From: Amborella trichopoda
Lineage: Eukaryota; Streptophyta; Magnoliopsida; Amborellales; Amborellaceae
DNA: 64,000 bases
Assembly (NCBI RefSeq): GCF_000471905.2
Contig: NW_006498233.1
Location: forward strand, 1,273,248 to 1,337,247
Direction: 5' to 3'
Shown here in pieces: positions 10,901 through 21,690 of this stretch (the first letter of the stretch is position 1; the number at the start of each line of letters is the position of its first letter). The notes under the pieces are model-generated. The model did not search any database. It was not told where the DNA came from and saw only the letters and a program-made list of their open reading frames with translations. Both the position numbers and the translations under genes were made by a program.

Positions 10901-12651
10901 AAAAAAAATAAAAATAAAATTTGAGGATTACCTGCACTCTTATGTGGCTATGTCTTGATTGGGTTACCCTTGACCCAGGCGGCACCAACCCGGCACGGAA
11001 TGTGCCTGGTTCCCCTTTTCATAACTGTATACCTTCTTGGGGTTTGCTTACCCCTACACCTTAACTGTTCTCTCGGTTGGTTAATGTTATACATCATTTT
11101 TGACGTACTTGTATCCGCGATGTGAATAAGGAGAGAGCCAGCAGTAACTTGGTCCCGTCGGTACCCAAGACACCGTCAGACTATGGAAACACTACAACGA
11201 TAAGCCTAAAACTGGGCAACCTCTAAAGAAGTATTAGAATGGCTTCAAATTGCATGAGAGGATAGTTTGGGATACCCTAAGGACACTTATAGAGTTTCAT
11301 CACGTTCTGATAAGTTTTGATATGATCAGGACGAAACTTGGTTCTCAAATCCAGTTCTTATTGTGCTTAATATCTATCCTACAACTACAACCCTATTTTC
11401 TGGATCTCAAAACAGTACCATACCATTTTCATTAGATTCGGAATGTCGAAAAACCCCCAGGTGCCAATTTCAACTCAATCGGATCCTTCGGGACAATTCT
11501 GGGCTTAACTTACCATAAAAGGGTAGGTTTTACACTACTACAGTGCAACCTTAATGAACCAATTTCCATTTATGGAAACTGTGTTTTCTCATTTTGGGAT
11601 GATTTTGAAATATTCATATCTTGCTCGTTTTGAGTCCAATTAAGCTCAAATTTGGACACGAGGTAGATCTCAATGACTCGATCGTTTTGACATAAGGCAC
11701 GCGCCATGGCGTGGCCAGAAATGAGATAATTTTTAGAGAGAAGATGGGCTCAGAAATAAGTAAGGTACAGGTAAGGTATGGTGCCTCGGGAATAGGGAGC
11801 TCGGAGTAGACCTTGGCAGTTTGGTTTTGTTCGAAGAAGGGACGGACTGCTCCATTGGCCTTAGAGGCGCAATCTTGCCCCAAGTCTAGCCTCAAGGGCT
11901 AGCTCGTACATACAAAGAAGAAGGATTGGACAAGAGTGTGCTCGAAGGGAACTTCTTTGAGTACCAGGTTGTCATGGGTTTCGAGGCCTTTCTCCTTGGA
12001 ACCAGCAACAACATTGGTTCTACATGTGTGTGCACGATCCATAGAAGTGTTGCGGGTGGCTTGGGAGCCAACCCATAATGAAAGTGAGAGGTATGGCATT
12101 TGGAATGCCTACCTTTTACAGTTGCAGTGGTCTTAGGACCACTTTGGTTTACATGCATGTGCACATTTGTTTGTGACCCTTTACTGAGTCGTGGGTCATG
12201 TGCTTGTCGAGGTGCAATGTTTGGATTGCCCCGAGTTGGGTGAGTATTATGCTATGCTTGAGAACCACACTTAGTGGGTCTGGGTCCCAAGAGACCCGAA
12301 GCAAGTGAGGTGACAGGGGTGAGCTTTTGCTTGCCCTGATCCATCACAACAATGGCTGAGTCATTTGCCATGACGTGTATAAGTGTGTGTCGAATGGCTT
12401 TGAAGCCATTCAAATGTGATGGTCTAGCAGTGGAACCGATAGCATGATGTGTGCGGGGAACATACTAGTGTCCGTAGTGCCCATGTGGAGTGGAGATAGG
12501 GTAACCCTAAAGTTATCCACTGAAGCAATGGTCTTGGAAGAACCAGTTGCGAGAGAGGAGGGAGTGGTCTTAGAGCTACTCTTGAGCTTATGACTGGTGG
12601 AGAATCCACCAGTAACAATGTGAGCATGAAGGGTGGCGGTTTTAGAACTAC
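10901..12651. other. Unassigned, LTR-like and post-PMD sequence
   Basis: No intact gene. 10,920-11,230 has a mixed, non-coding composition. 11,290-11,760 contains phrases typical of retrotransposon LTRs (repeated mentions of TTTGATATGATCAGGACGAA-like and CAAATTTGGACACGAG-like words), but no paired LTR is found. From about 11,890 to 12,650 minus-strand open frames follow the PMD fragment below and may be its decayed C-terminal part; no domain is recognisable. Confidence 0.35.
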
Positions 12652-13422
12652 TCATGCAATTGACACTAACGGATTTGCCTTTGGTGTCGGTAGAGAGGGA
12701 GTAAGGGGTTGAGGTCCCTTTCTCGAGTTTCCTTGAGCTTGAGCTCGGGTGGTAGGGTCAGAGAGACCACTTAAGAGATACATGGGAGTAGTGGAATGAA
12801 GAATCTTAGTAGTGGAATGAAGAATCTTACTCCCCATAGGTACATTCGTGAATATGGGAATGATGAAATCCCCAATTTGAATGAGAGAGGAGTAATTGGA
12901 CTCAATAACAGTTTTTATATGAGACTGAGATGAAATGTTTGTCTGAGAGTAGACTGAACCCGAAATTTGGAGCAGCTGAGGGCACATCAACTTTAAAAGA
13001 TCCTTGTTGATCTTATAAGCCTCCAAGAAATATGCAGAAAGGCAATCAAACACGTAATAGATGTGGAAGCTGGTTGTAAAGCGACCTGGAAGCACCTCTC
13101 CCTCAAAAGATTCGTTTTTTCTATTCTTCATAGCAACTTTACCACACGTTATTGCTCATAAGCTGTGATATATGTTGCACAATACCGGTTGGGCTAAGGC
13201 ATATTCGTGCCATTGTGCAAGCCGATAGGCCACATAAAAGCAGTAAGGACAAATCATATTTCCATTCAAATTGCACAAAAAGATGGTCAAATAAGCAGTC
13301 AGATACACCTGGTCTTTTTCAGGCCTTCTAGGGGGCATATAAGCTTCTTGTTGTCCTCCTCCTCTCCTACCCCCTGCTCATCATCATCTAAGGTGATGCC
13401 ATCCCTAGGGCACGGTAACTAA
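12652..13422 (-). pseudogene. Plant mobile domain (PMD) protein fragment
   Basis: The minus strand reads, in a single frame with one stop, DQVYLTAYLTIFLCNLNG, then YALAQPVLCNIYHSL, the stop, then FEGEVLPGRFTTSFHIYYVF and a tail rich in Ser, Thr and Pro. The same blocks in the same order occur in the larger PMD frame at 52,561-56,251 (DRVFLATYLASFLCKFMF, LVLCNIYHGLG, FPREFKTSFPVHYVY). PMD proteins occur in plants both as host genes and inside MULE and Ty3/gypsy elements. Here the N-terminal half with the FxxGLP block is missing. It lies just left of element E1 but in the opposite orientation to the frame in E2, so it is either an inverted piece of E1 or part of another element. Confidence 0.7.
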
Positions 13423-14239
13423 GGAACATTAAGGATTTTTCCTGCAAACGTAGAAAAAGAGACAAACAAGAAAAATGATCAGCAAGTGGCAGCAAACACA
13501 ATGACATCAGAAATTTTGCAAACTTTTGGCACCAGCATCTCCCCTATATGCTAAGGGTTGACAAAGGAGGTGTTTGGCTAGTCCAAAGCACCCGGGAGAT
13601 TCTAAGAAGTCACGAGTCTGAGTGTCAAAAGCGCATCGCGACAAAGAGACCCTGAAGAGCTCCCTTCTTCTATTACAAATAATGAAAAGAGAGAGAAAAG
13701 CAATGGAAATGCATGACTATGTTTAGTCATTCTTAACTGTAAGAAAATGCATGATGATGCCCAAGAAAGGCCCACAAGAGTTTTTGGGACACTATTATGA
13801 TGCAAAAAAAAATAAAAAAATCTTCGAATGATCAAAATATATTCATGACTTTTAGTCATATTTCAAACATTATAGGTTCTACCAAATTGCAATCAGATGT
13901 TCTTAACAAAACATAACTCTGTTGCAAACAACTCTTCCACTGCTCGCATGGCAGAAAGTGCAAATGTGCATCAAAGACAGGGTAAGAGATGACCGAAAAC
14001 AGTAGGGTGTTCATGCTCAATGACACATGAAGTCACAAAGCAAGGAGATGCTTGTAATGACTATTGGCAGTCATGTGACAAGGATAAATGCTCATGAAAA
14101 AGGCTCAAATCTAGACACTCCATGGTGAGTTCAAAGAGATATTTTGAGAGGGTTTAAAGAATTAGGGATAGAAGAAGGGACATAGCTTTTAGGGTCATTA
14201 CTTAAATTGGACCGAATCTGGTAGCTTTTCGGGTCATCA
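13423..14239. other. No gene recognised (left margin of element E1)
   Basis: Non-coding sequence between the PMD fragment and the first part of E1 that can be aligned to E2. No copy of the E1 LTR is found here, so the real left end of E1 is unknown. Confidence 0.5.
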
Positions 14240-14639
14240 TCTGAATTGGACTCTAAGAGGGCTCATATTTTTGGAGTCCTGGCTTTTATGACACCAAGGA
14301 TTGTCTTCTTTTGAGTGAGGGCTGAAGTCGCCTGTTAAGACGAGTGCGGCATCAACCTGTTTATTGGTCCAAACATCCTTTATGGATTTTCACTCGAACT
14401 TGAGAAGTGGCGCCGTAGAGACGGTTTTCACCAACTTCTTTTTATTTTGGGGCACTTTTACCCACAACCTTTGGGCTATGTCCACCATTTTCATCCTTTT
14501 TTACTCACGATGCCCTTTTGGGTTTTCACTGCACCCGATTTTTATTCATGGAATTTTTTTACTCATGGTTTCGTGACCATGCCCGTTCGTCATTTTTTCT
14601 CATAGCGTTCCCTTGTTAAGGTATACACCATGCCCGTTA

Positions 14640-15735
14640 TTTTTCATTTTTTTTGGTGAAGGCATGTTTAAGGTCATGCCTTCAGGACCTGTGCGAGTTT
14701 AACGTCATGTGGCCTGAACGTGTACAATGGTTTAAGGTCATACAGCTGGACCGTGGTGGTGATGAATGACAGCCTGTGGAGGCCATGGAGTGAATGTGGT
14801 GGTGGTTTGACTCACTTGGGGAAATGGCATTAGGCTACCTATGAAAGATGGATGATGTATGAAATGTGAGTGGACAATGGTGACCCACTAACTTACAACG
14901 AGTATGGATGGCGAGATGGTTCGCCATCTTATGAGCGCGAGTGAGCCACACTGGGGAATGAGATATGGTGGCATGGTGAATGGACACACTGGGGAGATAA
15001 TGAAGGTGTCGCGCGCACACTAACAAGTAGGTTAGGGAAGGTGTGCATGAAAAGTACACGTAAAAGGTGTGTGTACATATGTGGGGGTGAGTTTATGGTC
15101 ATGCCTCTTGGACATGTGCAAAGCAATTTATCGTCATGCGGTCAGGACGTGCACTATGGTTTAAGGTGGTACAACTGGATCGTGGTTATGTTGTTTAAAG
15201 TCATACAATTAGGACTGTGCAGTTTAAGGTCGTGCGACTGGACCTCCGCTATAGTTTAGGGTCATATAGTTCAGACCATGGTGTTGAGCCTTTTAACGTC
15301 ATGCGGCTAGGACGTGTACTATGGTTTAAAATCATACAGTTGGACCGTGGTGGTGCAGTTTAAATTCATGCAACTAGGACCATGTAGTTTAAGGTCGTGC
15401 GACTAGACCTCCGCTACAATTTAAGGTCATTTAGTTTGGACCATGGCTATGCACTTTAGGGTCATACAGCACGAATCGAGGCTGTGCAGTTTAGGGTCAT
15501 ACAACACTGACCTAAGCTATGCAGTTTAGGGTCATGCAGCATGGACTGAGGCTATATAGTTTAAGGTCATGCAGCATAGACTGAGGCTGTGCAGTTTAGG
15601 GTCATGCAGCACGGATCGAGGTTGTACAGTTTAGGGTCATGCAGCATGGACCGAGGCTGTGCAGTTTAAGGTCATGCAGCACAGACTGAGGCTGTGCAGT
15701 TTAGGGTCATATAGCACAGACCAAGATTGTGCCGC
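14640..15735. repeat. Tandem array of about 35-bp units with TTTAGGG/TTTAAGG core (E1)
   Basis: Repeats of the type GTGCAGTTTAGGGTCATGCA followed by GCACGGACCGAGGCT. The left part is irregular and uses TTTAAGGTCAT with spacing differences; the right part (15,450-15,735) is regular. The matching array in E2 is at 48,960-50,650. Tandem arrays between pol and the 3' LTR are a known property of Tat/Ogre-type elements. Confidence 0.9.
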
Positions 15736-16239
15736 CATGTAGGTGAAGCTCCATGGGGAATAGATCTGTGGATGGCAATCCGACTCCCTGGGGATAAAAT
15801 GCTTAAGACCATTCACAAACGGAGGGCTCAGATGGAAGTGGTGTCCTGATGAAGGATGGCCAACAAAAGCGGACTTCACCATGGTTTAGTGGGGGGTAAG
15901 CATACTCTCTAAGGTGAAAGATGGCTTGGTGTGAAATAGACTCACTGAAAATTGAAGAGGTAAGAATGACCCTAACTTCACTGGGGATAATGATCTGCAG
16001 TATGGGTGTGACTCCTATGGGGACGAGGGATAGCTCCCCACTCCATTAGGGACGATTAGCCATAGTTTGGGTGCAACAACTTGGGTGCAACATCACTGGG
16101 GATGATCGGTCATGGCTTGGGTGCAACCCCACTAAGGATAAGTGGTAGGATACATAGGACTTCAACCTAGAGTAGGTGACAATAGGCTTCTGGAAATACG
16201 TCCGGTGCCATGTGTAACACTAGTGGTTTCTTACGAGTA

Positions 16240-16600
16240 TTCAGCCGACGTTGTTAAAGAACACAACCGGCGGTGGGTTGTTAAAGAATCAGCTGACGTT
16301 GTGAACGACCCGTGATATAGTTTGAAGACAACCAGCGCTAGGGTCATTTGGAAACACACCCAGAGTAAAATCAACTGGCGCTAGGGTTGTTTGGAAACAC
16401 ACCCGGCGCCAAGTCATCCGGCGCTAGGTTGTTTTGAAAACACACCCGACGCTAAGTCAACCGATGCTAGGGTTGTTTTGAAAACACACCCGACGGACGC
16501 TAGGCTTGTTTTGAAATCACACCCGACGTTAAGTGAACCGGTGCTAGGGTTGTTTGAAATTCACCCGACGCTACATCAACTGGCGCTAGGGATGGATTGA
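16240..16600. repeat. Array of CCGGCGCTAGG-type units (E1)
   Basis: Double units: ACCCGGCGCTAAGTCAA followed by CCGGCGCTAGGGTTGTTT and GGAAACACA, repeated with substitutions. The equivalent in E2 is 51,115-51,375. It lies directly upstream of the plus-strand promoter-like site near 16,715. Confidence 0.85.
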
Positions 16601-16710
16601 TGAGAGTTACCTCGGGCCTCAAGTTAAAGCCCGACCCGGCTCATCGTCGCTTGACTTCCCTTGGATGCGACTGGAATTCCTAGTTTGTGAGGCGTGTTTG
16701 AGGGTAGTGT

Positions 16711-16722
16711 GGTCTATAGAAA
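16711..16722 (+). promoter_or_regulatory. Degraded TATA region of the antisense (plus-strand) unit in E1
   Basis: GGTCTATAGAAAG here aligns with AGTCTATATAAGG at 51,480 in E2. Both are followed by CTAAAATC or GTAAAATC and CACCAAGGGTAAAAA. The TATA core is mutated in E1. Confidence 0.5.
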
Positions 16723-17229
16723 GAGCTAAAATCCCGTTTTCTCTCACTTTTTCACCAAGGGTAAAAAACTTAAGCAAAAATTTTCTTAACGGTGAGGAGA
16801 GGGTAGTCGATTGGAGTTCCGGCAAGTAGTGGGACTCTGGCAAAGGTTTTGCAGGGAAGGTTCTCGACCAACAGTGGGATTCCAGGCGGTTTTGTAGGGA
16901 AGACCTTCCCCAAGATTTTTGCTAAGTTTCAGGGAAAGGAGCAGGAAAGGAGAGTTCTCCGGGGAGTTTTTCAGGAAACAGAAGAGCTTCCGGCTACAGC
17001 AGGTTTTGGTAGAAGAGGTGGGAAGTGCAACTGTGAGCATTTCCACGTGTCTTAGGAGTTTTTCGAGGATTTTTAAGAAGTTTTCGAGGATTGTAGTAAC
17101 TTTTCGACGTTGTTAATGGTTTTCGCAGAGGTTCCCGAGCACTTAGGGGAAGTTTGCAGAAGTTTTCGGTGAAGTTCTGGTGCTGTCCAAGTAAAAAACA
17201 CAGACGGGAAGGTTTTTCAGTGGGTTTTT

Positions 17230-17990
17230 TGGTGCTGGTGCTAGGCCAACTGGTGCTGATGGTTTGGAGTGCTGACACAACCGGTGTTGAACCTTAAGAA
17301 AGGCAACCGACGCTAACGGTTAGAAGCACAATTAGCGTTAGCCTTTGGAGGACACAGTCGGCGCTGGCTTCAGTTGGTGCTCATCAGCACGTGTGGCTTA
17401 TGGCACCTGTTGAAGGCCAAATCCTCCAGGATTACAGTGAGGTCCATGTTGTTCTGTGGAAGGGTACCCACTGTGAACAGGGTATGCTTTCTGTCATTGG
17501 CCAGTTCCTTGCCAGGGCAGCCCACTTTGTATTTTTGATACACACGTCGAATGAATCCTACGTCATATATTTGATGTACACATCAGATGAGATATTTGAC
17601 TTGTATGTTTGACATAAACGTCGGATGGACTGAGGCTAACCTCTTAGAGTGGTTCTGCTTTGTCTTCTGGGCTGTAACCATCCTCTTACTCGTTAGATGA
17701 ATTAAACCTAACTCTCCTAGTGGTTTTGCTTCTTCTTCATGAGGAAGGCCGTTCTTTGGTGGGTTTGCTTCTTCCTCATGGGACAGGCATTTGTTTTGGC
17801 CTGTAACTGTCCACTTATCCTCAGATGCACGAGCGAGAGTACAAGTTTTGGTTTGTAACGGTCATCTTATCCTCAGATGCAATAGACTTGTAACCTCCCT
17901 AGTAATGGGCTTCTTGTAACTTGTAACTCATTTTTACTGCAATAAAAAGAGTTAGAATTTTATTTGGACCATCTAGCCTATTTTCACGTT
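17230..17990. other. Leader-like and 3'-end-like sequence of the antisense unit (E1)
   Basis: 17,230-17,390 has further ACCGACGCTAA/CGGCGCTGG motifs like 52,200-52,520 in E2. In E2 a PMD frame follows, but here the sequence goes straight into non-coding DNA. This holds three degenerate copies of CTGTAAC-GTC-CTTA-CTCAGATG and a plus-strand AATAAA at about 17,941. The PMD frame has apparently been lost. Alternatively, 14,240-17,990 could be a solo LTR of a separate plus-strand element. Confidence 0.45.
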
Positions 17991-18009
17991 GAGTCCCTTT
18001 CTTTTGAAT

Positions 18010-20821
18010 ACGAATTACAGATAGTACTTCTTTAAGTATCGTCCGTTGATAGGGGGCATTGCTTCCCCTCCTTCAGGATGTGATAATATATAGGCTCAGT
18101 TGGGAGAGACCTTTTTGACTATAAAGGGACCTTCCCACTTAGGCTCAAACTTCCCTTTACGTCGGGCCGTGCATAGCAATAGGCCTTTGACAACTAAGAC
18201 TAGATCACCGTGGGTGAATGAGCGAACTTTGATAGACTTGTCAAAAGCCCTCTTCATTCGCCCTTGGTTGAGTTCAAGGCTCTGCTAAGCTTCTAACCTC
18301 ATTCCATTGAGTGCATCCAATTCTTGATACCGGAGCTTAACTCTCTCATCTTTGGTTATTCCTTGCTGAATAACGACTCGCAGTGAAGGGATTTGTATTT
18401 CGAGAGTTAAAACTGCTTCACCCCCATAAACCAAAGAATAAGGAGTGGAATCAATAGCATTTCGTGTAGTAGTGCGATAAGCCCATAGGGCTTCAGGAAA
18501 CTTCTCATGTCAGTTCTTCCTTGTTTTTGATACTGACTTTCTTAGCACATTGCACAGAGTCTTATTGAAAGCCTTTGTAAATCCATTTGCCCAAGGGTGG
18601 TACATAGTTGAGTACCTCCATTCGAAACTGAATTGGTTAACTAAGCGATCGATATGATGACTCCTAAATTGAGGACCATTGTCAGATATAATCCGGTCGA
18701 GCACCCCGAAGCGATATATGATATGATATTGAACAAAGTAGGACATCGTTGTCCCCGAAACCTTCTTAAGGGGGACCACTTCAGCCCACTTAGAGAAATA
18801 ATCTGTTGCAGCTAGGATAAAAACATGACCCATTGTGGAAGGAGGGTCAATAGGCCCTACGATGTCCATACCCCATTGTGAGAAGGGCCATGATGCAACC
18901 ATAGGGTGTAAAGAATATGGAGGTTGGTGAACCCGGTTGGAGTGTACTTGGCATACTTGGCACTTTTTAGCACAGCTTAAAGAATCAATAATCATGGAAG
19001 GCTAATAGTATCTCATAGAGATTAGGACCGGACAGGTGTAGTCCACAAATGCCTGAGTGGACTTCTTCTAACACCTTATTTGCTTCTTGGATATCGATGA
19101 ATCTAAGAAGAATTCCATCAAATGGCCGTTTGAAGAGAGCATCTCCTTCAAGGAGGGTATACTTGGCAAACATTTGACATATGCTGTTGCGTTCGGTACG
19201 ATCCTCAGGGAGCCTGCCATGTTTTAGGAAACTGGTGATGGGCTCTCTCAATCTTCTACCTGCTGAATTTCTGCACGCATTGGGTCAAATAATTCTAGTT
19301 CTTGATTCCAACAGTTAGCTCCTTGACTCTGTACTATTGCTTAGTCAGTCTTGATTACTTCTTTGGCTGACAAAAGTGCTCCAAATGGATAAGGAGGGCA
19401 CTCGGGGAAGATATTTCTCTCGTCGTCCTCATCGACCTCATTTCTTAGTTTGATATGTCTCCATTATGCCACCTAGACAAGTGTGCGCCTTGATGATGAT
19501 AATTGAATTGTAGCACCGAGTTTCGCAAGTGCGTCAGCCTGCGAGTTTAGCCTCCTGGGGATGTGACTCAGGGATACATCCTCAAACCGAGCCATATATG
19601 ATTTTGCGGTATCGTGGTAACGCTTGAGAGTGTCTTTTCTCACATCATAAATCCCTTTGAGTTGTCGAATAACTCAGAGTCACCATATATCTTGAGCTGC
19701 TACAAGTGGAGGTCGAAGGCTATCTCCAGTCCGATTATATGGGCTTGATATTCTGCCTCATTATGAGATTTGGCTTGAGAGAAAGAAAGTGGCAATATTC
19801 CTCGTCTCGGCATCAAGAACACTACTCCGGTGCCTCCTCGGTCTGATTGGAATGCTCCGTCGAAGTACAATTCCCACACAAGAGTAAGGTCAGCACGTAA
19901 TACTTCTTCATCAGGGAGGTTGCTTGATAGAGGAGATTCTACTGGTAAGGGGTGCACTGCGAGAAAGTTTACCAAGGCCTGGCCCTTGATAGCTTTTTGT
20001 GGGACATACGTGATGTCAAATTCCATCAGCAGTAATGCCCATTTAGCGAGACGCCTTGATAGTCATGGACGTGTCATGAGAAACTTTAGAGGGTTCACTT
20101 TGGATATAAGTTTACTTCATGACCAAGTAAGTTGTGGTAGAGCTTTTGTACTGTGAAGATTAGGGCCAAGCACATCGTCTCAATAGGGGGATAATTCTTC
20201 TCGACCCCTTGCATCCTGTGGCTGAGGTAATATAATGCAGGCTCTTTTCCCTCTTCATTGTTTTGTGCCAACAATGCTCCTAGTGGCTCGTCTAAAGCAA
20301 TCATGTATAGAATGAGGGGTTTTCCCAATATTGGTGTAGAGAGAACTGGAGGGTTGAGTAAATAATGCTTGATGTCGTCAAGGGCTGCCTGACATGCTTC
20401 ATCCCAGATGAATGGGGTATCGTTCTTTAGCAGGTGTGTAAAGGGTTTACAATAACTTGAGAGATTCTAGATGAACCTGCTAATGTATGCCAGTTACCCT
20501 TGGAGAGAGCGCAATTCTCGAAGTGTAGTTGGTGATGGCATCTCCTGGATTGCCTTGATCTTGACTGTCTCAATTTCAAGCCCTCGATGTTTGACAATGA
20601 ACCCAAGAACGTTTTCGAATGTTCACCAAAGGCACACTTCAGTGGGTTCATTTTATGTTAATGAAGGGGTAGTTGCTCGAATACCTTTTCAAGGTCTCTC
20701 ATGTGAGCATCCATCTCTTCAGATTTGACCACCAAATCATCTACATAGCATTCCACTTCTTTGTGCGTCATGTCTTTGAAGATGGTCGTCATTGCTCTCT
20801 GGTATGTGGCACCATATGGCA
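18010..20821 (-). pseudogene. E1 pol remnant: RT end, RNase H, archaeal-type RNase H, integrase
   Basis: Blocks from high to low: ATYQRAMTTIFKDM and ECYVDDLVV (RT palm, YVDD at about 20,750); MNPLKCAFG; RNase H with ALYYLSHRMQGVEKNYPPIE (20,328-20,095); the second RNase H with ELYFDGAFQ and SHNEAEYQAHIIGLE (20,026-19,700) and KIYGDSEL; the integrase zinc region VHSGICGLHLSG and CAKKCQVCQ; the core WGMDIVGPI and DRIISDNGPQF; and a C-terminal part ending NGRYLKKYY near 18,010. The third catalytic residue is lost: ANGFTKAFNK has Lys where Glu is expected. Multiple stops and frameshifts are present. The start abuts gag through a deletion at 20,809-20,821. The order RNH-aRNH-INT assigns the Tat lineage. 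Confidence 0.9.
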
Positions 20822-21199
20822 AGCTCCTTGACAATAGAAGTTTTGCTCATCTGATTCTCTTAGTCTCTGGTCAAAGTCAGGCTCAAGGGGCCACTAGGGC
20901 TTCTTTGGCTTCGACTTCTTGTGCTTCTTTGAAGAAGGTGGCTTTGCCTTTGCTTTAGCTACCACGACATCAACAACTGTCTTGCTGCCTGTGCGAGGGT
21001 CTTTCTCACTCATTTCTGTTGCGTCCTGCTTATATTGATCCCTTCAAATTCTCGATCGAGAGCCTCGAAGTCCGGACATATCATGGTTGTACCTGTAGGG
21101 GATGTAGAAGAAGAGAGAGAATGAAAAGCAGGTGTAGAAGGAGGAGAAGGGTTAAAAGGTAGGGGACTTTTAAGGTTGTTCCCCTCATCAGACCAATCT

Positions 21200-21690
21200 G
21201 GGCAGCTTGTTACGTCATCATCAGTGTTGGACAGGTGCAGGCGGTCTTTTAGGTCTTTCCCACGTTGTCACCCTTATTGGATGTGTGCAGGGGGTCTTTT
21301 AGGTCTTTCCTTGCTTAGACCATTGGGGAGTGCTTTTAACGTGGTCACCCTTATTAGACATGTTCAGGGGGTCTTTTAAGTCTTTCCCTTACTTAAACTA
21401 TTGAGGAGTGTTTTCAATGTCGTCACCCTCATTGGACATGTGCAGGGGGTCTTTTAGGTCTTTCCCTTGCTTAGACCGTTGGGGAGTGCTTTTAACGTCG
21501 TCACCCTCATTAGATGTGTGCAGGGGGTCTTTTAGGTCGTTCCCTTGCTTAGACCATTGGGGAGTGCTTTTAACATCGTCACCTTCATTGGACATGTGCA
21601 GGGGGTCTTTTAGGTCTTTCCCTTGTTTAGACCGTTGGGGAGTGCTTTTAACGTTGTCACCCTCATTGGACATATGCTGAGTGGGAGATG
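21200..21690 (-). repeat. 78-bp (26-codon) in-frame tandem repeat in the gag-pol linker of E1
   Basis: On the minus strand each unit encodes about MSNEGDDVKSTPQRSKQG then KDLKDPLH, about six copies, the left ones degraded. E2 has only about one unit at 58,440-58,550. The period is an exact multiple of three, so copy number can change without a frameshift. Confidence 0.9.

Noticed and set aside
14240..17990. A solo LTR of an unrelated plus-strand element
   Set aside because: E2 has the same region in the same place relative to pol and the 3' LTR, so it is more simply part of the family. Kept only as an alternative.
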